Of a DNA stretch of 64,000 nt, positions 39,645 through 47,218 are shown one piece after another; position 1 is the first letter of the stretch, and each line of letters begins with the position of its first letter. Under the pieces are notes generated by a model that saw only the letters and a list, made by a program, of their open reading frames with translations, was not told where the DNA came from and ran no database searches. Where the stretch lies: assembly GCA_016928835.1 (NCBI GenBank), contig JAFGJW010000012.1, positions 1 through 64,000 of the forward strand, given 5' to 3'. The position numbers and the translations under genes are program-made. The stretch comes from Candidatus Woesearchaeota archaeon (GTDB lineage: Archaea > Nanobdellota > Nanobdellia > Woesearchaeales > GW2011-AR15).

Positions 39645-41246
39645 TTACTCTTCCCAAACAGGATATAACATAACCCTTGCCCATACGGGTGTAGTCCCAA
39701 TCTCAGTTCCATCCGATCTAAGATATCTTGGTTTGACTCTAATTTCTCCTCGCCAAGGATATCCCTCTCTTCTTGTAATTGTTATTCTAGCTTTTTCTCC
39801 AGGTCTGGGTGTAAATGATTCCTCAGTAGGGCCTACTAAATTATTACTGTATTGAATCTCATATCCTAACTCAGATAATCCTTCCGGAGGAACCGTTCCC
39901 GGCCTCTGTACTGCAGAGAGCACCAGTGTTAGTCCATAAGGCCCTGAATCTTCTGGTCCTGTTCTTGAACTAAGATAGAAACTGCCGATTGTATCCTTAG
40001 GTTGTGCAGCTTCTCTCCCATCAACAAATATTTCTTCTGGCTCTAATTTTGGGGTTATTCTGAGACACGGTACTTCTTGTCCAACCCCCCCCTCTTTTTT
40101 CCTTGGTGCGTAGCTTGGCTTATGCATCCTGTAACGCTCAAGCTCTCTGCAAATCTGACGCAGTGTTTTAATTACGATTCTCATAGGTCTTCCAGCTTCT
40201 CTATCTCTGTCACAATAAAAACAAGGTGTGATTGGTGTCTCTTGGTTATTATAGTCGCCCCCTATTTCCCACCAATTAAGGTCCAAGGCAAGTTCAACTA
40301 AGTCTAACACTTCTACAGGGACTAATCTGCCCTCCTCTCCCCCCATAAGATCATACCATTTTCCTTCTTCTTCTCCCCTATTTTTAGTGGTGGAGCAGCC
40401 TTGGAAATGAATCTTGCCATTGGGGCTTATAGCAATTCCGCCCCCTCCCTTCTTCTTATAATATTCAGACCGATTCAGCTCTTGAAACATTTTTTGGAGC
40501 AGGTTTGCAATATGGTCTATCAACTGGCTATAACTAAACCTATCTGGTATGGTATACCACTCTCGAAGCCTTGTTCGAGGAGTTTGAGGCCAGCTCAAAC
40601 CAGCCAAAGCAGCCTGAGATGCGTATCTTGGATTTAGTTGAGGAGGTATTTGGTAGTACGTTGAATAAATAAGATCAACAAGGGTATGTGAATTACCTTG
40701 TCTGGGAATACAACAAACAACTCGTGTAGCTTCTCCAACGTATTTTGCTCCAATATTAAGCGCATGCCAGCCAATCTCTTCCGGATCCTGGGTTAGATCT
40801 ATTGTTGTCATAACTCCTTCTCTTCCACCAACATTACATACCCCTCCTACTCCTTCCCTAGATGAACCAACTCTAATAGGTGTTGAATTATGATCTACAA
40901 AAAATACTTTATTCCCTTTTTCAGTTAAGACTGCTGTAAGTTGTTTTTTATCGAATTCAGTTGATGGGCCAAACCTTAAACTAGGAAGGGTGTCATTTAC
41001 GTTCATATAAACTTTCTTTTCTCCTACTATTGTCAATGGTACTTCAGAAGCATCTCGGGGTTTATCTAAAGGAAGCATTTCTGTTATTATTACCCTTAAC
41101 TCATCACCACTAACCATCAGATATACATTATGTCTGTCTCTAAGTCCGTGTCTTACTAAATCTAGCAACTGTTTTGCCATCTGAACTTGCCCATGAAATA
41201 GTTCTTTTGGCTGTTCTAGAAAGTCAGTAATATCAGCATATAACAT
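39645..41246 (-). CDS. Unrecognised protein with N-terminal cyclase-like motifs
   Basis: Protein of 533 residues. MLYADITDFLEQ at the N terminus and VYLMVSGDELRVII about 40 residues later are spaced like the two metal-binding strands of class III cyclase or GGDEF domains (Asp in ADI; GDE in the turn). The following 100 residues do not obviously continue the fold. A TPCFYCDRDREAG motif near residue 350 may bind metal. C-terminal 130 residues are beta-rich. A T-rich region and a 140-bp gap separate it from the 38232 gene. Confidence 0.6.
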   Translation of the reverse strand: MLYADITDFLEQPKELFHGQVQMAKQLLDLVRHGLRDRHNVYLMVSGDELRVIITEMLPLDKPRDASEVPLTIVGEKKVYMNVNDTLPSLRFGPSTEFDKKQLTAVLTEKGNKVFFVDHNSTPIRVGSSREGVGGVCNVGGREGVMTTIDLTQDPEEIGWHALNIGAKYVGEATRVVCCIPRQGNSHTLVDLIYSTYYQIPPQLNPRYASQAALAGLSWPQTPRTRLREWYTIPDRFSYSQLIDHIANLLQKMFQELNRSEYYKKKGGGGIAISPNGKIHFQGCSTTKNRGEEEGKWYDLMGGEEGRLVPVEVLDLVELALDLNWWEIGGDYNNQETPITPCFYCDRDREAGRPMRIVIKTLRQICRELERYRMHKPSYAPRKKEGGVGQEVPCLRITPKLEPEEIFVDGREAAQPKDTIGSFYLSSRTGPEDSGPYGLTLVLSAVQRPGTVPPEGLSELGYEIQYSNNLVGPTEESFTPRPGEKARITITRREGYPWRGEIRVKPRYLRSDGTEIGTTPVWARVMLYPVWEE

Positions 41247-41345
41247 TTTTCACCAGAGACTATTCATATCTATATTTAAATATTACTATTTTTTAGTAAT
41301 TAAAAATGAAAGATTTAAAAATAACCCTTTATCTCCCAATTGGAA

Positions 41346-42746
41346 ATGCCATATTTTCCAGAAGATTCGATTGATGTAATTATTGAGGAATTAACACCAC
41401 CTCTTGTTATCACACTTTGGCAACTTCTTGATTTGGGATTAGTAACTCCTGATCAAATGATTCAGTTTTTAAGAGAGCAAGAGGAAGTCATTAATTATGT
41501 GAATGCTGGAGTTTCTCATGCCGGGGAAAAGACTGTAGATTATAATCCACATGGTCAGGACATATTGTACCCTCTTGTACACACTTTTTTGCAAGTGTTT
41601 TTAGCAGGAATTCCTTCTTATACTCAGCAACCAATCCAAACTTTTCAAAGAGGATATGTGGAATTAACACAATTAGACAAGTTGCAATTGAAACAACTAA
41701 GTAATGGCGAATTTAAACTAGAAGAAATTGTAAGATTTTCAGAAGCTGCCCTGTCAGAAGCACCAGAGACTCGGCTTGACCTTGTTGGGGCCCTGACTTA
41801 TTTTGCAGCATATCAGTATATCGTGCAGGGAGACACCCAATTAGGCAGATTCCAGGGCTACACTAGGCTTCAAAACCTATTATTGCAAAAACTGGTTCCG
41901 GGCACAAAAAAAGATAGGATTCAACAGCTAAGAGATGAAAATCATATAAGAGTACTCTTTCCATATCTTTTGTTGGCTCTTACAACCGGCTTTTCAAGAC
42001 AAGAAGAAGGGGCATTAACACTAGTCCGTCCTGTGGCTGAATTGTTTGGATTTTTTCGTTCTCCGTTTGGGAGATACATTGAGCCAAATGGAATAGTAGT
42101 ATATTCTCCTAAACATATAGCAGGAGAGAGAGTAGTTGATGAATCCCAGACCGCGTCTCTTAATCATGCCTTAGAAACAGCCGCACGTGAATACTGGGCT
42201 GCAACAGACCACGAACAAAACCCCCCACATTATACCTCCATTTTTGATTTTGAATCAAAGCATCCACGTTACGGATTAAGTCAGCTAGGTCGGGAATTGC
42301 GGCCTTATGTTTTGGCTGCATTAAATGGGATACAAGTGGGACTTATGATAAAGCGGCAAATTACTGAACCCTTAACTATAAAGCAAAGAGCGGAACTTTA
42401 CGACGCGATTGGTTTTCCAAACTCAGGTCCAGATAATTTCAGACAGATGAGCTTAAGAGCATTAATACTCTTTCTTTGTGCTAGTGAAACAAGCTTAACA
42501 ATCACCAGGGAAAGACTTGTACAAGGATGTTGTCGTTATTTAGGGGGGAAAGAGGTAGAGATAAGCTCCAGTATCTCAAATGCTCTTGAATCTCTTTCTG
42601 GGAAGGGTTATATTAGTTGTAGAGACCAGGGCAACCCACCTTCAGTTTCTCTTCTTGATAAATCTAATGTGGTTTGGCGAGCCTTGAACACTGTCCAAAG
42701 AGTTTTTAGGTATGTTTCGGGCGGTGTTGATCCCTATTTTTCTTAA
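41346..42746 (+). CDS. Unrecognised large protein, winged-helix-like C terminus
   Basis: Protein of 466 residues from the ATG at 41346 (a TTG two codons earlier is the longer alternative). A TATA-like ATTTAAAAATAA at about 41311-41322 gives a leaderless start. Mostly helical. Residues about 385-450 (LTITRERLVQGCCRYLGGKE, then SISNALESLSGKGYISCRD) have the helix-helix-wing rhythm of a winged helix, but this is weak. Family unknown. Last gene of the orphan island. Confidence 0.6.
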   Translation: MPYFPEDSIDVIIEELTPPLVITLWQLLDLGLVTPDQMIQFLREQEEVINYVNAGVSHAGEKTVDYNPHGQDILYPLVHTFLQVFLAGIPSYTQQPIQTFQRGYVELTQLDKLQLKQLSNGEFKLEEIVRFSEAALSEAPETRLDLVGALTYFAAYQYIVQGDTQLGRFQGYTRLQNLLLQKLVPGTKKDRIQQLRDENHIRVLFPYLLLALTTGFSRQEEGALTLVRPVAELFGFFRSPFGRYIEPNGIVVYSPKHIAGERVVDESQTASLNHALETAAREYWAATDHEQNPPHYTSIFDFESKHPRYGLSQLGRELRPYVLAALNGIQVGLMIKRQITEPLTIKQRAELYDAIGFPNSGPDNFRQMSLRALILFLCASETSLTITRERLVQGCCRYLGGKEVEISSSISNALESLSGKGYISCRDQGNPPSVSLLDKSNVVWRALNTVQRVFRYVSGGVDPYFS

Positions 42747-42884
42747 ACAGATTTACTTGACTCAGCACCCTCTCACTCCGCAAGCCCATCCCGAAAAACT
42801 CTTTCCTCTAAACATTTTAAAAACAAAACATTTATATAAATTAAATATTTACACAGTATTAAATATATGCTTTGGAGGAATAAA

Positions 42885-43106
42885 ATGCCAACAATCACAC
42901 TCTCCGTACCAGTAGATTTGAAACGTGAAATGGATGAAGAAAGGGAAATAAATTGGTCAGAAGTTGCAAGAACAGCAATCAAGTTAAAATTGTCTCAACT
43001 AAAAATATTAAAATCCATCTCTGCCAAATCAAGATTGACTGAAAGGGATGCATTGGAACTGGGAAGAAAGATAAACAAATCCTTGCATCAGAGATATTCT
43101 CAATAA
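42885..43106 (+). CDS. VapB-type antitoxin
   Basis: Protein of 73 residues: N-terminal strand ITLSVPVDLKREMDE and helices INWSEVARTAIKLKLSQLKI form the ribbon-helix-helix found in archaeal VapB antitoxins, then a charged tail. A GGAGGAAT ribosome site lies before the ATG at 42885; an upstream in-frame ATG is less likely. Two nt separate it from the PIN toxin gene. Confidence 0.85.
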   Translation: MPTITLSVPVDLKREMDEEREINWSEVARTAIKLKLSQLKILKSISAKSRLTERDALELGRKINKSLHQRYSQ

Positions 43107-43108
43107 AA

Positions 43109-43513
43109 ATGGAATTGGTTGTTGACGCTAATGTCTTATTTTCTGCGCTTGTTGCTACAACTGGGAGAACTTATGAGTTAATATTTAATGAAAGAGTAAA
43201 ATTGTTTGCTCCAGAATTTCTCTTTGAAGAATTTGAAGAACACAAGGACGAAATACTGGAAAAATCTGGTTTGTCTGAAACTGACTTTAGGCTGTTCTTA
43301 TCCTTAGTAAGTGCTGAAATAGAAATTGTCCCAAAATCTGAATTTGAAAAGCATATCCTATTAGCTGCAGAAGTAACTCCTGATCCAGATGATACTGAAT
43401 ATCTAGCTTTGGCAATGAAACTAAACTGCCCTGTCTGGTCAAATGATAAAAAGATGAAAGCCCAGAATAAAATAAAAATTTACAACACTCAGGAATTGCT
43501 AATGGTTTTGTAA
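43109..43513 (+). CDS. VapC-type PIN-domain toxin
   Basis: Protein of 134 residues with the PIN-domain acidic residues: Asp6 in VVDANVLFSAL, Glu in FEEFEEH, Asp in TPDPDDTEYLALAM, and WSNDKKM near the end. PIN toxins are magnesium-dependent RNases acting on tRNA or rRNA. It is directly downstream of its VapB partner. Confidence 0.88.
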   Translation: MELVVDANVLFSALVATTGRTYELIFNERVKLFAPEFLFEEFEEHKDEILEKSGLSETDFRLFLSLVSAEIEIVPKSEFEKHILLAAEVTPDPDDTEYLALAMKLNCPVWSNDKKMKAQNKIKIYNTQELLMVL

Positions 43514-43553
43514 ACACCCCATTCTCGGTTTGAATCTATACCTAAGCTTATTT

Positions 43554-44123
43554 TCAGCACCCACTCACACTGCACAACCACCCCAAAAACAACCCCAAAT
43601 AAACAACCCTGATAACAGTAGAAGTCAGCAGCTGTGTAAGTATTCTTGTTATATTCTTTGAAGTCCTTACTGCAAGAAAAGTTCCAACGCCTTCATTAAA
43701 TATAATATAGGAAAACAAGCTAACTAAATACAGATTATACTTGCCAAAAAAATGAACCGGGATCAAAACTAGTACTTTACATAAAATGCTTACAAAAGAG
43801 CTCATCTCAAAAGCCCCGCTTAATAAGTCAGCAAAGAATAATGAAACTACAGCGACAAAGACTCCATGCCAGAATCCAAATGCACGCAGAGCAACAACAC
43901 TAAACAAAATCACTGGCTCGAATGTCATCGGTATTCCTAATCTTTTTCTCGCATACCTCACAATAAAAACAATAAAAGTGAAGAACAGAGTGAGCCATAT
44001 TTCCTTAAATCGTATGTACAAAAGAATTATTACTACAATCAATAAGAACAGATTAACCATGACAAAAAAGCTTATCTTCTTTAGATTAAGGATTTCTTTA
44101 GTAGCATTGTTAAATGGGTTCAT
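43554..44123 (-). CDS. Multi-pass membrane protein (paralogue of 50377)
   Basis: Protein of 189 residues with five to six membrane helices. The central TFEPVILFSVVALRAFGFWH and VFVAVVSLFFADLLSGAFEM resemble the protein at 50377 (TDFELSTFAAVLTTMAFGIK, AIFSKLIASIYSG), so the two are paralogues of an unnamed membrane family. Its start overlaps the stop of the preceding UPF0175-like antitoxin gene (4 nt), placing it at the end of that operon. Confidence 0.65.
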   Translation of the reverse strand: MNPFNNATKEILNLKKISFFVMVNLFLLIVVIILLYIRFKEIWLTLFFTFIVFIVRYARKRLGIPMTFEPVILFSVVALRAFGFWHGVFVAVVSLFFADLLSGAFEMSSFVSILCKVLVLIPVHFFGKYNLYLVSLFSYIIFNEGVGTFLAVRTSKNITRILTQLLTSTVIRVVYLGLFLGWLCSVSGC

Positions 44124-44413
44124 ATTTTCAAAGCTTGTTCTGCAGTTCTCAAAGACTCTTTGACATCATCAAGTGTAATATTCAATCTTACATTATATTC
44201 TCTTAATAAATCTATAAACTCGCTTAATGTAACTCCTGCTAATTTTGCTCCCAGACCCAGACTAACCTTTCTTTTCCTATAGAGGTCGACTGCTTTTGCT
44301 TTTTTTCCCTCATCCATTAGTGTTCTAATTACTTTAGACCTATTTTTTTTCAAAACTCGGCCGAAAAAATCTAACCCTTGCTCATCATCTATCCTAACTG
44401 ATACTATTCCCAT
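44120..44413 (-). CDS. UPF0175-like antitoxin
   Basis: Protein of 97 residues. A N-terminal ribbon-helix-helix-like part (VSVRIDDEQGLDFFGRVLKK, RSKVIRTLMDEGKKAKAVDL) is followed by KVSLGLGAKLAGVTLSEFID, typical of UPF0175 antitoxins. It overlaps the upstream PIN-like gene by 20 nt, so the two form a toxin-antitoxin unit with toxin gene first, as usual for DUF3368 pairs. Confidence 0.8.
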   Translation of the reverse strand: MGIVSVRIDDEQGLDFFGRVLKKNRSKVIRTLMDEGKKAKAVDLYRKRKVSLGLGAKLAGVTLSEFIDLLREYNVRLNITLDDVKESLRTAEQALKI

Positions 44414-44903
44414 TTTCCTTCACCTTTTGCAAAAAATAATCATAGATCTCCTTTGAGTATCTTCCAATATCATAAAGCTTCTCAATCTTCTCAAGTGCTT
44501 CTTCTTTGGAGATTTTTGAATTTTTGTAGAGCAGGAATACAATAGCCATTGAACAGATAAATGGAGCTTCTTCAATTTTGCATAGTTTTATAAGCTCTCC
44601 ATCATCAGTTAAGATAGCTCTGAATTTGTCCTTCTTAAACAGGGCATATGCAGCAGCTTCTCCTTCATGCAATCTGAATTCTTCTTGGTATGAGTGATAC
44701 TTTTCTTTTTTTACATCTTCAATTTTTATTTTTTGGTTTTCAATTTCTTTTTGAATTAGCTTGGCATCAAATGACTCCTTTTTTTTAATAAACTCGTCGT
44801 ATACCTGGTTTGGTATAGTTATTTTTTTCCCTATCTCTAAAAATGAACGCAGCGAACTGATTTTTGCTAATAGGATCAATGTTGAACTATTCGAAACAAA
44901 CAT
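44394..44903 (-). CDS. DUF3368 PIN-like toxin
   Basis: Protein of 169 residues of the PIN-like DUF3368 family: N-terminal VSNSSTLILLAKI with the first acidic/Ser position, EGEAAAYALFK, and AILTDDGELIKLCK carrying the later acidic residues. Expected to be an RNase toxin neutralised by the UPF0175-like protein. Start is preceded by an AT-rich region with TTTAAATATT about 25 nt upstream. Confidence 0.82.
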   Translation of the reverse strand: MFVSNSSTLILLAKISSLRSFLEIGKKITIPNQVYDEFIKKKESFDAKLIQKEIENQKIKIEDVKKEKYHSYQEEFRLHEGEAAAYALFKKDKFRAILTDDGELIKLCKIEEAPFICSMAIVFLLYKNSKISKEEALEKIEKLYDIGRYSKEIYDYFLQKVKENGNSIS

Positions 44904-44939
44904 ATTACATTTGTAAACATTTGTAATATTTAAATCTTT

Positions 44940-45452
44940 TCATTTTGAAGATAGAAACAATCTCTCCCTAACCGTGACAAAAAACTCCTTCTCCTGCAAA
45001 TAATCCTCAAACGTCCATTTAAAACTTATTACATCATTCTTTTTGAAAATAAACATCAAATGCGCATACACCCCTTTATCTAAATATATTCTATGCGGCC
45101 TTGATTTGCAGCTAGCTACAACTGACTTTTCTTTTGTCACATAGCCAGGGTCAAGATTAACTCTTCTCTTGCCTTCTTTACTTAACTCTTTTTCCAGCTT
45201 ATTAGTTAACAATTTTATCTCAACTAGATCCCCAATATCAATCTTTTCTTTAAATGAAATAAAAAATTTCTTTGTTTTTCCGAACTCTTCTTCATAATAG
45301 TCTGTGAAATCAAAAACAAAACTTTTTCCTTCTAATTCTATTTCACCAAATTTATTAACTAAAAGATTAACTGTTTTTTCTTTTACGTTGTCATCAGAAT
45401 ACATTATTCCCATAACAAGAACTGCTTTTTCCGGCATCATTAGCTTTGACAT
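44940..45452 (-). CDS. DUF4416 protein
   Basis: Protein of 170 residues matching DUF4416: VLVMGIMYSDDN, FDFTDYYEEEFG, KKFFISFKEKIDI, the signature RRVNLDPGYVTKEKSVVASC and HRIYLDKGVYAHLMF. Function of the family is unknown. Length complete. TATA-like TTTAAATATTAAAG about 25 nt upstream of the ATG on the minus strand. Confidence 0.85.
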   Translation of the reverse strand: MSKLMMPEKAVLVMGIMYSDDNVKEKTVNLLVNKFGEIELEGKSFVFDFTDYYEEEFGKTKKFFISFKEKIDIGDLVEIKLLTNKLEKELSKEGKRRVNLDPGYVTKEKSVVASCKSRPHRIYLDKGVYAHLMFIFKKNDVISFKWTFEDYLQEKEFFVTVRERLFLSSK

Positions 45453-45491
45453 TAATATACTGAATATCTTTAATATTTAAATAATTTACAA

Positions 45492-45595
45492 GAAGAGTTT
45501 TTCTGGCGCAGGCGAGCCGAGGGATGGCTCCTTCGGAGTGGAGAGTAGCACAAATTTATGATTTGGGCGTCTGCCGCCAGAAAGAAAAACTCTTC
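45492..45595. ncRNA. GC-rich 104-nt hairpin element, candidate small RNA
   Basis: The ends pair over a long stem: GAAGAGTTTTT/AAAAACTCTTC, then CTGGCG/CGCCAG (four-base bulge on one side) and CAGGCG/CGTCTG. Inside are three smaller hairpins (AGCC/GGCT, CTCC/GGAG and CAAAT/ATTTG). GC-rich in an AT-rich intergenic region, lacking an ORF. A TATA-like TTTTTAAGT at 45628-45636 would start a minus-strand transcript near its outer end; a plus-strand box also exists. Not recognised as RNase P, SRP or H/ACA RNA. Confidence 0.45.
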
Positions 45596-45698
45596 GTAAA
45601 ACAAAATCTAGTTTTGAATTCAATCTTTTTAAGTACTTTCTAGTAAACAGTAACCTTTATATAATCGATATGGATTTAGTAAATAAAAGAGGGGTTAA

Positions 45699-46949
45699 AT
45701 GGCAGTATTTGTATTGTTTTTCATCGCAGCAGTGATTATATTCATCGGTTTTCTAGGCGAGATCATATTTGACAAGACTAATATACCTGATGTAATCTGG
45801 CTGATGCTCGTAGGCATTATTATTGGCCTATTCTTCGGAGATTTCACAAAAGGAGACGCATTGACGCAGATCGCACCTGTTTTTACCACCTTTGCATTGG
45901 TCTTTATATTATTTGAAGGAGCAATTAATCTGAATATAACCTATGTCGCAAAAGGACTCTTAAAAGGTCTTAACCTTACTCTGGTCAATTTTATATTTTC
46001 TGCCTCTGCAATTGCAGTTATTATGATGATGTTTGGCTGGGAATTATTGCCTGGTTTGCTGCTTGGCGCTGCTCTGGGCGGTGCTAGTTCTGCTGTTGTG
46101 GTGCCTATTGTTAAAAAACTGAAAATTAAAAAAGAATCTGCAACAGTTCTCACTATTGAGTCTGCTTTAAGCGATGTTTTATGCATAGTCTCTGCAATCA
46201 CAATTATCAATATTATCAAGCTGAATACATTTAATCTGAGCAGTGTTCTGGCAAGCATACTCGGCGCATTTTCTATTGCTCTGCTCATTGGGGCAGTAGG
46301 GGGTTTCATTTGGGTCACTATTCAGAACTTCCTGCAAAAATTCAGTAAGAGTTATATGACTACAATCGCATTTCTACTGGTAATATATTCTTTTACTGAG
46401 TTTGTCGGGGCAAACGGCGCTATTGCGTGCCTGGCATTTGGCTTGATGTTGGGCAATGCACATAAACTTAAGAGAAAATCAGATGAAGTATTTGCTCTTC
46501 CTCATGAGGCAAAATTCTTTTACGCCGAGCTTACCTTTTTCATAAAATCATTTTTTTATGTTTATCTCGGCATGCTAATGGATTTCTCTAATCTCTATCT
46601 GGTGCTTATCGGTTTATTAATTACGCTTGTGTTGTTTCTTTTGAGACCTTTGTCAATATTCCTTACTGTGGGTTCCAAAGCCGGGGAAAAGGACAGGATA
46701 TTTATGGAGATTATGATTCCAAAAGGATTGGCTGCAGCTGTGCTGGCGCAATTAGCGCTGCAGGAGCAGATCCAGCATGCCGAATATTTTTCAACAATAG
46801 TTGTATCAGTCATACTTTTAAGTATCATATTGGCAACTGTGCTTGTATTCTTTACAGAAAGAGGCTCGTTTAAAGGTGTGCAGAAAACCCTGCATGATTT
46901 CCTTTTTACTTCTAAGTTAGGGGCAAATAAGGAAAATAATCAAAAGTAA
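45699..46949 (+). CDS. Cation/proton antiporter (CPA family)
   Basis: Protein of 416 residues with about twelve membrane helices. Typical features include ALVFILFEGAINLNITYVAK, GAALGGASSAVVVPIVKKL, ESALSDVLCIVSAITI (an Asp in a helix break, as in the ion-binding site of NhaP/KefB-type carriers) and a helical bundle with EIMIPKGLAAAVLAQLAL near the C terminus. Expected to exchange Na+ or K+ for H+. No C-terminal TrkA-N domain, unlike KefB. TATA-like CTTTATATAATC about 40 nt upstream and a GAGGGG ribosome site. Confidence 0.87.
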   Translation: MAVFVLFFIAAVIIFIGFLGEIIFDKTNIPDVIWLMLVGIIIGLFFGDFTKGDALTQIAPVFTTFALVFILFEGAINLNITYVAKGLLKGLNLTLVNFIFSASAIAVIMMMFGWELLPGLLLGAALGGASSAVVVPIVKKLKIKKESATVLTIESALSDVLCIVSAITIINIIKLNTFNLSSVLASILGAFSIALLIGAVGGFIWVTIQNFLQKFSKSYMTTIAFLLVIYSFTEFVGANGAIACLAFGLMLGNAHKLKRKSDEVFALPHEAKFFYAELTFFIKSFFYVYLGMLMDFSNLYLVLIGLLITLVLFLLRPLSIFLTVGSKAGEKDRIFMEIMIPKGLAAAVLAQLALQEQIQHAEYFSTIVVSVILLSIILATVLVFFTERGSFKGVQKTLHDFLFTSKLGANKENNQK

Positions 46950-46953
46950 TGTC

Positions 46954-47084
46954 GCCCGAAACACTAACTCCATGCTTCATTGCTGGCTTTTAGCGTAAGC
47001 TCCACAAGGTACCTCTCGTGACGGGCTGACATGTGCACGAACGTCCTATGATCATCTTTTCATCAATAGGAGTGAGTGTGCACA
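46954..47084 (+). ncRNA. Two-hairpin intergenic element, candidate small RNA
   Basis: First hairpin: GCCCG (46954-46958) with CGGGC (47022-47026), continued by CAC/GTG and inner GCTT/AAGC and GCT/AGC pairs. Second hairpin: TGTGCAC (47032-47038) with GTGCACA (47078-47084), an internal loop of 6 and 7 bases, then CCTAT/ATAGG. The region is GC-rich compared with its flanks and has no ORF. The second hairpin followed by ACA is vaguely H/ACA-like, but the pocket-to-ACA distance (about 11 nt) is short and no K-turn was found. Confidence 0.4.
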
Positions 47085-47218
47085 ATATTGATAAGGTTTT
47101 GTTATATAAAAATGTTGTGTGAAATTGAGGATGAGATGAATTTAGATATTTTTTTTATCAAATCCATAATTTTTTCCCACCCGCAACCTTTAAATATATT
47201 CAAAAAATAACAACCTTT

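Noticed and set aside
46954-47084. Another intron-rich tRNA
   Set aside because: GCCCG/CGGGC could mimic an acceptor stem, but no T-arm (GTTCRA) or anticodon arm can be placed on either strand.
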